Assembly (NCBI RefSeq): GCF_030704535.1
Contig: NC_081820.1
Location: 3,364,501-3,428,500, forward strand
Direction: 5' to 3'
Source: Vitis vinifera
Lineage: Eukaryota; Streptophyta; Magnoliopsida; Vitales; Vitaceae
DNA length: 64,000 nt
The number at the start of each line of letters is the position of its first letter. Positions within the stretch are counted from its first letter, which is position 1. Of the stretch, positions 32,800-44,999 are shown piece after piece. Both the position numbers and the translations under genes were made by a program. The notes beneath the pieces were generated by a model that saw only the letters and a program-made list of their open reading frames with translations, was not told the origin of the DNA and made no database searches.

Positions 32800-35630
32800 T
32801 TTGAAAACCAGAGCGGAATTGAAACTATTTGAGAGAAAATTAGACTTTTGAAATTTAATTGAAAAATTGGAATCTCGATGATCACTAGAAAATTGGAGTT
32901 TTAGAGTTTATTTGAAGATCAGACTCTTAGAGGTTGAATGTGAGAATGTGAATTTTAGAAATCGAATTTGAAAGAGGTTAGAATTTTGAAAATGATTTGA
33001 GGGTTCGGGATCTTAAAAAAAAGATTAAGTTACGAAAGTTGGGATTATGAGAGTTGAATTTTGAAAGATATAAGAATCGTAAGTTAATTGAGAAGTAGAA
33101 ATTATGAAAGCTGATTTATAAAAATTGGAAATCTCGAAAATCGTTTGAAGGCGGACTTTTTAGAAATGAACAAATAAAATGGTAGTAAAAATGATGATGA
33201 TAACAAATAAGTAACTGGGTAAATATGGTAATCGGAACATTAGGAACTGAAGATTAAATTTGGGAGTAGGACACTTGGAGTTTTAGATAGCTAAATTTAG
33301 GAATCGTAATTTTGAAGAATTAGACTTTAATGATTGAGATTTTTTAAGAGAAATAAATAGGTAAATATGGAATAATGTTATTAATTAATCAAAACGATAT
33401 TTGGACTGATGAATAGTGAATAGTGGGATTTCGAAAATTAAGTTTGAAAGTCGGATCTTTGAATAATTGAACTCTAGTTATGGGAATTTTAAAAATAAAA
33501 TAAAATAAGTAAACGTGGAATTTACAATAATGATAACAAAGATGATATTTAAATGAATGAAAGTGAATGGTGGAATTTTTTTAGTCTAAAGGTTAAATTT
33601 GGAAATCCGGTTTTGAAGAGTTGAATTTTAATGATAAATGAATAAATAAATATGGAATAATGAAACTTATTAACAAAAATAATGTTTAAACGAATAAAAA
33701 AGAATAGTGGAATTTTTCTAATTGAAAATTTGAATTAGGGCGTTGGATTTTTAAAGGATTAGACTTGGAATAAATAGTAGACATGAGATTATAATACTAA
33801 TTAACAAGAATAATATTTAGGCGAATAAAAACGGATAGTGGAATTTTTGGGATTGAAGTTTTAATTCAGAGATTGGATTTTTTTGAAGAATTGGATCCTA
33901 TAAAAATAAATAGATGTGGAACAAGAATCCTAATTAACAAAAATAAAATTTAGATGAATAATGGAATTTCTGGGATTGAAAGTTGAATTAAAACATGGGG
34001 TTTTCAAAAAATTGGACTTTGAATAGATATGGAATAATGATTCTAATGGATGGGGATAAAATTTAGACGAATTGTAGAATTTTTAGGATTAAAAAAAAAT
34101 TAAATTAAGACCATGAGACGTTTGAAGAACTAGGTTTTAAATAAATAGATGAATGTGTGACAATAATTCTAATTGATGAGAATAAGGTTTAAACAAATAT
34201 TTGAATAATTAAATTAAAACATGAGATTTTTGAAGGATTAGACTAGATGGATGGGTGAATATAGGATAATGATTCCAATTGATGAACATAAGATTTAAAC
34301 AAATATTGAAAGATTAAATTACTGAATAAATATGGGATAATGATTCTAATTGATGAGAATAAGGTTTAAACAAGTTATTGAAAAATTAAGTTAGGGCATG
34401 GGCTTTTCAAAGGATTAGACTTTAAATAAATAGGTAAATAGGGGAGGATAATTCTAATGGAAAGAAGATTTAAGCGAATTGTGGAATTTTTAGAATTGAA
34501 AAATCAAGTTAGGGAGCTAGATCTTCGAGGGATTAGACTTTAAGTAAGCAAGTGAATATAAGATACTAATTCAAATTAAAGAAAATAACATTTAGACAAA
34601 TAGTAGAATTTTAGTATTGAAAATTAAATTATGACATTGGATCTTTTTAAAGGATTGGATTTTGGATAAATAAACTAATATAGGATGATAATGCTAATTG
34701 GCGAAAATAATCATTTAAAACAGAATAAAGAGAACAATGGGATTTTTAGGGGTTTGAAAATCAAGTTAGGATATTAGGTTTTTGAAGGATTGGATTTTAA
34801 GTTAGTAAACTCATATAGGATGATAATACTAATTAACAAAAATAACATCTAAACGAAAAAAAGAGAACAATGGGATTTTTAGGGGTTTGAAAATCAAGTT
34901 AGGACATTAGGTTTCTGAAGGATTGGATTTTAAGTTAGTAAACTCATATAGGATGATAATACTAATTAACAAAAATAACATCTAAACGAAAAAAAGAATA
35001 GTGGGATTTTTAGGGGTTTGAAAATTAAGTTAGGACAATGAATTTTTGAAGAGTTGGACCCTAAATGAATATAAAAAAAAACACGGGGGATAAGAATTCT
35101 AATTAACGAAAATATCGTTTAGGCGAATAATAGAGTTTCTAAGGTTGAAAGTTAAATTGAGATTTTTGAAAGATTAGACTGTAAATAAATATGGGGTGAC
35201 GATTCTAATTGATAAAAATGAAATTTAAACGAATTGTAGAATTTTTAGGATTGAAAAATTAAATTGAAAAAATATGGAGTGTTCAAAGAATTAGACTTTA
35301 AATATCTAAATAAATACGAGATTATAACCCTAAGTGATGGAAATAAGATTGAATTGAATTGTAGAGTTTTTAGGATTTAAAAGGTTAAATTAAAACATGG
35401 AATTTTTTTAAGGATTAAACTTTAAATAACTAGATAGATATGCGATAATAATTCTAATTGACGTAAACGAGATTTAAGCGACTTATGGGGAAATCAATTC
35501 AAGACATGGGATTTTTAAAAGGGTTAGACTTTAAATAACTATATAAATAGGTGATAATAATTTTATTTATAAAAATAAGATTTAAGCAATTATTTGAAGA
35601 AGTAAATTAAAACAAGGGATTTGTGAAGGA
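32800..35630. repeat. Degenerate tandem array, about 115-150 base units
   Basis: A recurring block of roughly GTGGAATTTTTAGGATTGAAA, then TTAAATTA..ACATGGGATTTTTGAAGGATTAGACTT, then AAATAAATAGGTAAATATGG..AATGATTCTAATTAACAAAAATAA repeats some 20 times. Anchor words near 33560, 33708, 33838, 33960, 34075, 34605, 34735, 34870, 34996, 35120, 35235 and 35360 give the spacing. The units at 34735-35010 are nearly identical to each other, most others strongly diverged. No coding frame survives. Confidence 0.85.
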
Positions 35631-35635
35631 TTAGC

Positions 35636-36130
35636 ATGAGGCCATTCACCCACACGAACTGGGTCTGGGATGCAACTCAAATCTGAGCCCAAAGTCTTCA
35701 TGGGCAAGCCCAATGCAAACACCCTCTTCATCATAGGCTTGGGCCTGGGCTCCAAAAATAAGCCCATATCTGATGCTATGGGCAAGCCCAAAACATCCAA
35801 TGCCTTCACAAACCTGGGCCTTTCAGCTGGGACCCATCCTCTAAAGCCCAAATCCACTCTCATCTCCCTTTGGGCTGTTCAAACACATGTTCCTCTCCAC
35901 TTCAGGCAGCGACGACGGAGGAACCGGAGATGAGAGGCGTCGCCGGGGGCTCTCGAAGCTGGTCCAAGCTGCCGACGCTCCGCGCCGCCTCGCCGCCTAG
36001 TCGGGCGTGTGCGCTGCCACTGCCTGCACCGCCACGGATCTCTTCACGTTGTCTCTGGTGATCGGTGCTGCACGTGGCCCTATCGTCGGCTGCCCCTCCT
36101 GGTGCTGATCCCGTCGCTTAGACACGTGAA
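35636..36130. other. GC-rich segment with GGGCCC/AAGCCCA words
   Basis: Abrupt rise in GC. AAGCCCAA and GGGCTTGGGCCTGGGCT words recur at 35680-35850, followed by 35900-36060 rich in CGACG/CGCCG. Short open frames exist on both strands, but none is a family I know. AAGCCCA resembles plant site-II/telo-type promoter or LTR words. Function unknown; may be part of the neighbouring retroelement or a captured fragment. Confidence 0.5.
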
Positions 36131-36453
36131 GGCCATGGCTGGGCTGGTGAGATGGGATTCGCGTACCCATTGATAACTTAGAGAGAGGATCTACAGAGAG
36201 GAAGATATAGAAGGAGCGAAATGGAGAGGTGCTTTAGAGAGATGAAAAGGTGGTGATAGAGAGAGGAAAGGTGACGACATGCATGGGACTTCGTTTGCAT
36301 GGGAATTCAAGAATGTGTGAGAGATGGGCATGAAGATGAGTGGGGGGTGCTATTGACAGCATAGACGGCTGGCGGTGATGGAGAGTGACCTTGATGGAGA
36401 GGTTGGGAAAAGGTTGGAGAGATGGGTTTGATGGAGGCTCGGGTGTGGGCAAG

Positions 36454-36675
36454 GTCGAGTCCAGTGTTACCAGGTGGGACAATGACATCAATATGAGCAA
36501 CTAATCCAGCACGGGCAGGAGCTCCAACCTTGTATTTGGCCACCTCCTCGTCGACCTCCTTTAAATCACCCTTTGTGAAAATCAGACCCACATTACCCAC
36601 GAGAAGAGGAACGAGATTGAGGAAAACCGGGTTTCCAGTCTTCTCAGCACGAAGCCTGATGGAGTGCTTCATCAT
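36454..36675 (-). pseudogene. 60S acidic ribosomal protein P0 exon fragment
   Basis: On the minus strand the frame reads [58 protein letters not shown] and [13 protein letters not shown], a 74-residue part of the P0/L10 domain that binds 28S rRNA. Family agreement stops sharply at both ends (before MMK and after GLD), positions consistent with exon borders of a P0 gene. There is no start, RNA-binding N-terminus or acidic tail. The frame is open with few changes, so capture was fairly recent or the piece has been copied. It sits in a GC-rich island among repeats. Confidence 0.85.
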
Positions 36676-36679
36676 GGCG

Positions 36680-37180
36680 ACAACAAAGAAGCAAAGAAAA
36701 TAGGAAGGAACACAGAGCCTGGAACGTTTTACAAGCATGCCAAACCCGTTTTACTATCTCATTCATGAATCTAACATTCAGTGGATTAAAGTAGAAGATG
36801 CTTGCTGAGGTGAAACATTAAAATATAACAAATTCTTTAAGGGTCAAACTGATAATCATCAAAAACACAGCAGCTCCACAAGTAGGGTTGAACTCACGGA
36901 GAACAAAAACAAGGAGAAATTGAAATATGAGGGAGCCTACGAAAAAGCTATAAATGGTGATACCGGAAAATACCTGTCCTCCTTTTGCGACCACCAGGCT
37001 CCTTTTTCCCCAAGATCTCTGTACCCCTCTCAATCCCAGTCTCCTCCTTTCCATCCCCTCTGTTTGTGTCTCCCTCAGCAAGTCACTACTTGCTTTCCCT
37101 GTTCACCAGTCAGCAGCATGGCTTCCTTCACCTACCAGCCCTGGCTGCCCATTGCCGTATCCATGAAGCTGCTCCCACCC
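36680..37180. other. CT-rich segment, unassigned
   Basis: 36970-37110 is pyrimidine-rich (CTCTCAATCCCAGTCTCCTCC), like a plant 5' leader, followed by ATG at 37118 that opens MASFTYQPWLPIAVSMKLLP before running into the poly-C tract. The minus strand 36830-37000 has a hydrophobic frame (FFVGSLIFQFLLVFVL). Neither is recognised. I cannot support a gene. Confidence 0.35.
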
Positions 37181-37186
37181 CCACCC

Positions 37187-37187
<1 letters not shown>

Positions 37188-37221
<34 letters not shown>
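37188..37221. repeat. 34-nt homopolymer C tract
   Basis: An uninterrupted run of 34 cytosines preceded by CCCACCCCCACCCA. G-quadruplex/i-motif capable. Homopolymer G/C runs of this length are rare in plant DNA. Confidence 0.95.
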
Positions 37222-37223
<2 letters not shown>

Positions 37224-37327
37224 GCCATGTAAATGCCCTATTGTTTTTAAATCATCAAGAAAAAAAATCCAAGCTGAAGAGAGAGGGTCTACACTATTGC
37301 TAACATATATATATATATATATATATA

Positions 37328-37910
37328 AAGGAAGTTTGGAGATGAATATACTTTTAATGCATTCTTATTCAAATACAAAATATTAAAATAAACTTTTATA
37401 AATAATTTAATTTTAATTATCTTATATCCAAATTCAATTTGACCGAGTATTAAAAATATGAAAACCATATTTGTAATTTTCTAATGAGTCTTTGTTAAAA
37501 TTTTTATAATAATTAAATATATAGAATTATAAATTTAAAAATAAAATTATAAACATTTCAAGTACTATATATTATATTATATTATAAATATATAATTTAA
37601 GAGTAACAAATATTTTGTATTTTTTTTATTTAATTTTTCCTCAAAATTTTGTATATTTTGTATCAAAATAATTACTGATATTTCTCAATAGATTCTAATA
37701 TAACCATAAATTGAGTTACCAATATATCTGTTGAAACTGATATTTTTGTCTTTGATTGGTTGTTTGATAAGTTGATTTTGATATATATATATATAACATT
37801 TTAAAAAAGTATATTTTTTAAAAGGGTGATTAAAAATTAGAAAAACTAGATAACAAATTGTTTTTTGAAAAACATAATTATAGTTGAATTTTGAAATTAT
37901 CTTTTGAAAA
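37328..37910. repeat. Dispersed duplicate B (pair of 27620-28270)
   Basis: Same AT-rich block as 27620-28270, starting right after a (TA)n run at 37306-37327. 37910-38320 is AT-rich with no gene. Confidence 0.75.
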
Positions 37911-38321
37911 AATAACTTTAATATTTAAATTAAAGATGCCTCTATAATTTTAATACTTAAATTGAAGGTTCTTTTTATTTTTTATTTATTTTATTTTGGA
38001 ACAATCGTATTTAAAAAAAAATATATATTTTCTTTTAAAAAAAATGATTTCTTTTTCCAAAATCCTAATTATAGTGCAACAAACTTGGAATTTGTTTTTA
38101 GAACTGAACATACTCCCAAGTATTTGAGGTTATTTACAAAAATGAATTGAAATTTTTTCTAAATTATTAAATTAATATATCCATCCTAAATATGGGAGAA
38201 GAAAAGAAATTTTAAAAATTAATTATTTTTATTTATTATTTTAATTTTTTTAAATTTAAATTATTATACTAAGATATTTTGTCAAAATATTTATATATTT
38301 CGTGGCTTAATTTTCATATTA

Positions 38322-38490
38322 AAGCATTATTCAAATTGACTTTTGATAAATCAGGAATTATTTTCTAAGTTTTATAAGAGCTTTTATATGTATTTAATTA
38401 ATTTTATTTATTAAAAAAAAGTTTATAACTTAGAAAAAACCTTAGTATGGAAGCTAGTTTTAGTTCCATATGTTTAATAGAAGTTTAACA
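38322..38490 (-). repeat. Inverted copy of the LTP-block 3' flank
   Basis: Complement of 12250-12420: AAATTGACTTTTGATAAATCA, TATTTAATTAATTTTATTTAT, ACTTAGAAAAAACCTTA.TATGGAAG. Present without the LTP gene. Confidence 0.75.
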
Positions 38491-38499
38491 TGAATTTGA

Positions 38500-41400
38500 C
38501 ATATGCTCTTTGGAGGTAAAGTGTGTTAATTAATCACATAATAAGTGAGATTTGTAACTCAAGGATTGTAGAGGTAATCTTGATAGGTGATAGTACTATC
38601 TTATTAGATTACAGATACCAGTTCATGAGGAGTTTGAATGCAATGGATAGTAGGCTATGAACCCAAGCTTCATCTCGTTAATATTAATATAGTTTATTCG
38701 AGTGTAGTTGATTTTTTATAATAGAATGTTGAATAAACTTTAGAATTGGATTTTAGTTCCTAGTGGTTCCTACTTTGAACTCATATACTAGGATGACACA
38801 ATTTATAAGGGTTGGATTGACTCTAGGTTCACTCTTATGCATAAAGGAGTTTTGGTAATTATGCAAGGTTACATACGAAATAGTAAACAAGGTCTTTGGA
38901 TTGAGCTAATTGATTGATTAGATGGTCCAATATGGTTAACTAATTAATGAGGACCTATTTTAGGCTAGATTAAGTGACCTAAGCTTTGATGGGCTTAAGT
39001 CACTTAAGCCTGGTAGGAAACCCTATAAATACCCCCTTAGGAATTAGGGTTTCCTAATGACTTTCAGTTAGTCTTCTTCCATATCCAAAGAGAGAGAGAG
39101 CCAAAGTTTCCTCCTTTTAATTGCGTACACTTTGGACTGCCAAGATCATGGTTTGAGTCATTGGATGGAAGATATTGGGTGTATGAGACCTTTAAACTTG
39201 TTCTTCTCCACGCGCGTGGAATTGATATGGGAACATACAAATCTAGGTATGAGCCTTTTCTTCTCTAGATCTTAATTTTAATATGGTTTTTGTAACCATA
39301 TGTTTCCACTTTGATAGATTTAGAGAAGCCTAGTTTGCATGCACCCTATAAGATCTAAGGCTAAGGAATGGAAAAATTAATTTGGATATCCTTGTACTAA
39401 CATGTGTGAACCTTTTAATGTTCAAGCACGTGGAGGGTATGAGTATTTCATCTCATTCACTGATGATTACTCTAGGTATGGTTATGTTTACCTTATGTAT
39501 AGGAAATCTGATGCCTTGGATAAATTCAAGGAATTTAAGGCGGAATTGGAAACATCTTAAGGCATTGATCCGATCGAGGTGGAGAATACATGTCCAATGA
39601 ATTTGATTCTTTCCTTAAAGAGCATGAGATTATATCTTAGTTGAGTGCCCATGGAGCTCCACAACAAAATGGAGTAGCCAAAAAAAAAAAAAAAATCAAA
39701 CTCTTATGGACATGGTGAGATCTATAATGAGTTTTTCAACACTTCCTACATCATTTTAGGGATATGCATTAGAAAATGTAGGATATCGTCTTAATCTAGT
39801 TTCATCTAAATCAGTACCTTGGACTCCTATAGTGATGTGGATAGGATGTAAACTTAGTTTACACAATGTTCACATATGGGGGTGCTCAATACATGTGTTG
39901 AAACCAAAGGTTGATAAGTTGGAATTGAGATAAAAAAATTTGTCAGTATGTTGTGTATCCAAAAGGAACTAGGAGTTATCACTTTCATAGTCAAGTTGAC
40001 CACAAGGCATTTATGAGTACAAATGCTAGATTTTTGGAAAATTATTATATGATGAGTAATAAGGTTAGGAGTGAGGCCAACTTGAGAGATCTAAATGAGA
40101 CTCCCACAACAACATAGAATACTATGGATCATGTGATTACTACTCAAAAAGTGCTTTTTGGTAGCTTGTATTAAACCCTTTTAAACACTTTTGAGTAGTA
40201 GTTTTGGCCTTTTAACTCAATTGGCATGTTAAGGACCCTTGAAAGCAATTTTAATCACTTTGTATAAGTTTTGGTGTTTTTGTTAGTAATTTGATCACCA
40301 AAGCAATCCAAGATTGAGGAGAGTTATGAGGAATCTTGGGCAAAGCTTGGAAGTCATTTGCCAAGAGTAAATCCGGAGTGCAAGGAGAAAAAGTAAAGAG
40401 AATCTGCCATGAAGCATATTCTTGATGACAGTCGTGGCAGCCACTTTTGGAGCACTTTCTGAAGTCCAATTGATGCATGCTATATACCATTTCAAAGCTC
40501 AGGAAGTCAACAATCCAATGCTTCAAACGGTGCACAATTCGGAGTTGAAACGAAGAAGTTACAGCCATTGCAAGTCAATCACTCTAAGCTGAAGGAAGCA
40601 TTTTGCAAAGTGTTGCGAAATCACCCTTTTGTTACGAAGTGATTTCGCAGCCTTTTTGTACAGTGCGGTGGATTTCCTCCTGAAGTTGCCCGATATATGC
40701 CGCAAGCTGGAAGCTGAGAACCTCAAGATGGAAGCCAACTTCGCAGCCTTGCGAGAATAGCCTTTTGCTGCAAAGTGATTTCGCAGCCCTTTTGTGTGTC
40801 TGCGAAATCTCACAGACATCATTTTCTCTTGCGAAATGGTCCGTAGTGCTTCCCGATATTTGCTACCGACATTGGGAGATATTTTCCATCAGATTTTTGT
40901 TGTCTAAATCCCAAAATACTCCTTGTAAGCCACCAATTACAAGATTCCTTAGCTTTTAAGTTAGTAAAAAGAGAAAATATCAATGTAATAATTAGTTTTA
41001 TATTATGTTCATATAAATACCTCTCAAGAGCCTGTTCTCGGGGAGGAGACCTTTTGTAAAGTTTTGAAAAGCAAGTAAAGTTGAGGCCCTTTGTTTTTCC
41101 TTATCTTCTCACTTTGTATTATTTATTTCTTACTAAGTTATGCACTCTCTGAGGAATTTTCCCCAGAGAATGAGTAACTAAACCTCTAGTTCCTTGGAGG
41201 TAAGGTTGCCGGGGAAGGTTCCAAGTGCAAGAATGCAAAGCTCTGTGGTTTCAACCATGAATGAAGAGGAAGTGAAATCCTTTAGTGATTTCTATGTTTT
41301 TAGTTAACTTAAAACACCTTAGAGTCACCTGGGCCAACACTTGGTAAGGCAAGTGATCTCCGTCCATGGAGATGCACTAGTTTACCCCTTGCGAGCCTCT

Positions 41401-43474
41401 GGGAGGTGACTTTAAGGTAGGATTTTCTGGAATTGCCAACACTTGGTAAGCTTTTGGACTCCAAGGAGACATCCATTAGTTATCTCTTGCGAGCTTTTGA
41501 AGGGAAGTCCAAGGTTAAAGATCATCTTGAATGGTAAGTGCTCGTGAGAGGCATGAACCATTGCAAGTTCATCAGTGAGAGAATTAAAGCTAAAATCTAA
41601 TTAAAGGATGTATCTGTACAACACCGGTTAGAGAATTGACTATATGTTGATTCTCTCACGTGAGGAAATGAACCAACTGACCTGAGCTATGTCTTTTGCA
41701 TGAGGAACCTCCCCAGTGAACCTGACCCTCCAAGGAATGTTTTTCTTCCTAAGTAATTTCCATCACTTGCTTTGTAGTCATTTTAAATCTCAATCTTTGC
41801 CAATCAAAGTTTTTGTTTTATTTCTTGAGCTAACCTTGAAATGAAAAAGCACCAATTCACTTTGAATTGATATCATTTGTAATTTGGAAACCCTTCCCAG
41901 TGAACGATCCTAGAGCCACTATACTAAAGTAGCTTTGTCTTTGCTACCCTAGTATATGGTGTAGGTTATAAATTTTGTTGATTAATCCCTCAACCAAGGA
42001 GCACCAGCTGGACACGAATCAGCTGAGACACCAATTAGGCATGAATCATCATGTACTAACCATTTTCATTTCTAATACACAGGTGTCTCATCATAGAGGG
42101 AGGGTTGTTATAAAAATAGACCGATTCATGTATTTGGGAGTCTTTTGAGGCCATTATAGAGGAACATGAGATTGATCCCATAAATTATGATAAAGTAATG
42201 AGTGATGTGGATACACATCTTCAACAAAAGGCTATGGAGGCAAAAGTTAGAATTTACATACTCTAACCAAGCCTAGGAGCTTGTGGAAGTGCCTGAAAGG
42301 AAAAACCCATAGGGTGCAAGTGGGTTTACAAGAGAAAGAGGGGAGTCAATGGAAAGGTGGAGACTTTTAAGGTTAGGCTTGTAGCATAGTGTTATAGTAA
42401 AAAACTTGGTTTGGACTATGAGGAGACCTTCAAGCTAGTAGTCATGCTCAATTCCATCATAATACTCTTATCCATTACAACACATCTCGATTATGAGATA
42501 TGGAAAATGAAAGTTAAGGCTACATTCTTAAATGGTAATCTTGATGAGTATCTATATGATGTAGTCAAATGGTTTTTATAGCAAAGGGCCAAGAGCATAT
42601 GGTTTGCAAGTTACATAAATCCATTTATGGATTAAAGCAAGTATCTTACTCATGGAATAAACATTTCGATTAGGCAACCAAATCCTTCAACTTTAATCAA
42701 TATGAGGATGAACCTTGTGTGTATAAGAAGGTACAAGAAAGCATGGTGATTTTAATGATCTTGTGCGTTAATGACATTCTACTCATTGGTAATGATGGAC
42801 AACTACTGTCATTAGTTAAGATCTAGTTGTCTACTTAGTTCAAAATGAAGGATTTGAGAGAAACACAATATATTCTTGGGGTTAAGGTCCATAGAGACCA
42901 CAAGAATAGGAAATTGGCATTGTCTCAAGCTACCTATATAGATAAGCTTTTGGTCAAGTATATGATTCAAAATTCCAAAAATGTTTGTTACCTTTCATGC
43001 ATGGAGTACCCTATGCCTCTATAGTTGGTTGCCTTATGTATGCGATGCTATGTACTAGGTTGGATATTTTCTTTGCAATGGGTATGATGAGTAGAAATTA
43101 ATCCAATCCAAGTCCATAACATTGGACAAGTGTTAAGCATATACTCGGGTATCTTAGGAGAACGTGATATTCTATGTTTGTGTTCCAAAGTGACAAGTTA
43201 ATACCTAGAGGGTACACAAAATCAAACTTTTAGTCTCATAAGGATTCTCGTAGGTCTACCTTTAATTTTGTTTTTACTTCTGATAGTGCAACTATTAGTA
43301 GGAGAAATTTGAAGCAATCTTGCATTGTTGATTCCATTATGGAAGTTGAATATGTTACAACTTCTAAAGCAACAAAGGAATTTGTTTGGCTTAGGAAGTT
43401 CCTCATAGAACTTAGGGTTGCTCCTTTGCTATATGACCCATGATACTATTTTATGACAATAGTGGGGCTGTGAC
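38500..43474 (+). mobile_element. Degenerate Ty1/copia remnant with nested solo LTR (copia-3)
   Basis: 38500-39380 looks like a copia LTR/leader region (CCCTATAAATACCCCCTTAGG near 39020). Integrase text begins at about 39415 in broken frames (GGYEYFISFTDDYSRYGYVY), with HGAPQQNGVA at about 39650. After the nested LTR, RT-like text runs 42290-42960 (catalytic CVNDILLIGNDG at about 42763-42798, first aspartate of YVDD replaced), and RNase H-like text to 43474. Gag and protease were not found. Stops occur every few dozen codons, so this is older than copia-5. Confidence 0.75.
40134..42048 (+). mobile_element. Solo gypsy LTR inside copia-3
   Basis: 1915 bases, TGATTACTACTCAAAAAGTG...ATGAATCA, with a perfect 5-base target duplication TCATG (40129-40133, 42049-42053). 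Homologous throughout to 5408-7360. Contains repeated ATTTCGCA/TGCGAAAT octamers at 40614-40837 and a TATAAATAC box near 41014. Produced by LTR-LTR recombination of a full element. Confidence 0.92.
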
Positions 43475-44990
43475 ATAGTTATTGGCTCAAGGGTTCTCCT
43501 AATTGTGTTTTGATGATAACAGACCATGGTCAAGTTGCTAATCATTTTGATTTGAAAGGAATTTCAGGTTTTAGTTTGAAAATTCAAAAGGATATTCGAG
43601 AAATTCATCAAAGGACAAAATGGATGCAAGATCAAGACAAATGGAAGACCTTTTTTATCATAGGAAACATTTGTAAGATGAATGCATGGGTGCACTTAGA
43701 ATTTTCATATCTTTTCATGCATTTTTAAAAAATTGATTTATGCATTCAAGTTATATTTTCATTAAAACCCAAGTTTTATCAAATGAACCTTAGGCAAATC
43801 ACTTCAAAATTGACATATTCATTTACCTTAAGACCTTGCCTAAGTGTTAGATGTGAAAGGAATAGAAAATGATAGGTTTTCAGGCCAAAAATTGTGAACC
43901 AATCAAGGCACTAGTCGACTGGTTCAATCGGTTAGGGTACTTGTCAACCGATTATGATTTCTTAATCGAGAGATGTAAAAATCTTCTTTCTCTTCCAGTA
44001 GCCTTAATTCCTAGTCGGTGGCTATGTCTTCCTGGTCAAGGTCTAGTCGAGGCGTAACAATCACCTGCCATGCATTTATTATCCAATGGCTAGTCAACTG
44101 GTTGATCCTTAACTCAACTGGTCGAGGCTACTTTTTGGCATTTTGAATCCTAAGGTTAGAAACCTATAAATCGAGAGCTTCACTTCATTTATGAGTATAA
44201 GAACACCTGCATTTATTTTTTTTACCTACATGTTCTTGACTTAAAAGATCTTATTCTTTCCTTGGTGCATTAAAATCCTCACTTGCATATTTTTTAGTAC
44301 ACCCTTATTATTCATTCTAGCATCTGAGTTGTATTTGAGCACCCTTGTTGAGCTAGGTTGAGAGATTTAAATTTTTTATTTGAGTGTTAGAAACTTCAAG
44401 TCAGTAGAGACTAAAAGGGATTGTGTAAGAGCTAATTGGAGCCGAAATCCAAGTGTAAAAGAGTTAAAAGCTTGGTTGAAGCTTCAAGTATAATGGAACC
44501 CTCACTTAGTTAGGAGCTTGAGGAGAGTGGACATAGGTAAGGGGTGTCGAACCATTATAAAATGATCCTTGTTATTCATTCTAGCATTTGAGCACCCTTA
44601 TTGAGCTATGTTGAGAAATTTAAATTTGTTATTTGAGTGTTAGAAGCTTCAAGTCAGTAGAGACTTAAAGGGATTGTGTAAGAGCCAATTGGAGCCAAAA
44701 TCAAAGTGTAAAAGAGTTGAAAGCTTGGTTGAAGCTTCAAGTATAATGGAACCCTCACTCAGTTAGGAGCTTGAGGAGAGTGGATGTAGGCAAGGGGTGC
44801 CAAACCACTATAAAATCTGATTTTGCTTTCTTTGACCCTATTTCTTTATATTTGTGCTTTTTTTACTTTAATATATTGTGTTTAAAGAAAAAAATTTTAA
44901 AACCTAATTCCCCCCTCCCCTCCCCCTCTTTGGGTGTTTTCCTAATTAAGTTTAGCCTTTATTTTCTCAATTTAAGTCTCTTGTTTAAGA
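43475..44990 (+). repeat. Probable copia LTR with internal tandem duplication
   Basis: Begins around TTATTGGCTCAAGGGTTC and GTGTTTTGATGATAACAGACCATGG. Later parts carry TAGTCGACTGGTTCAATCGG and CCTATAAATCGAGAG, and the end is C-rich (CCCCCCTCCCCTCCCCCTC). A unit of about 255 bases is duplicated in tandem: 44310-44567 and 44568-44816 (both contain GGTTGAAGCTTCAAGTATAA). No primer site is clear, so whether it is a solo LTR is uncertain. Small frames are not genes. Confidence 0.55.
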
Positions 44991-44999
44991 CTTAACCAT

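Noticed and set aside
36920-37386. Proline-rich frames crossing the poly-C tract
   Set aside because: The Pro run is simply the C homopolymer; no domain before or after it.
43510-44057. Two small frames at 43510-43728 and 43869-44057
   Set aside because: Located in LTR-like repeat DNA, no recognised domain.
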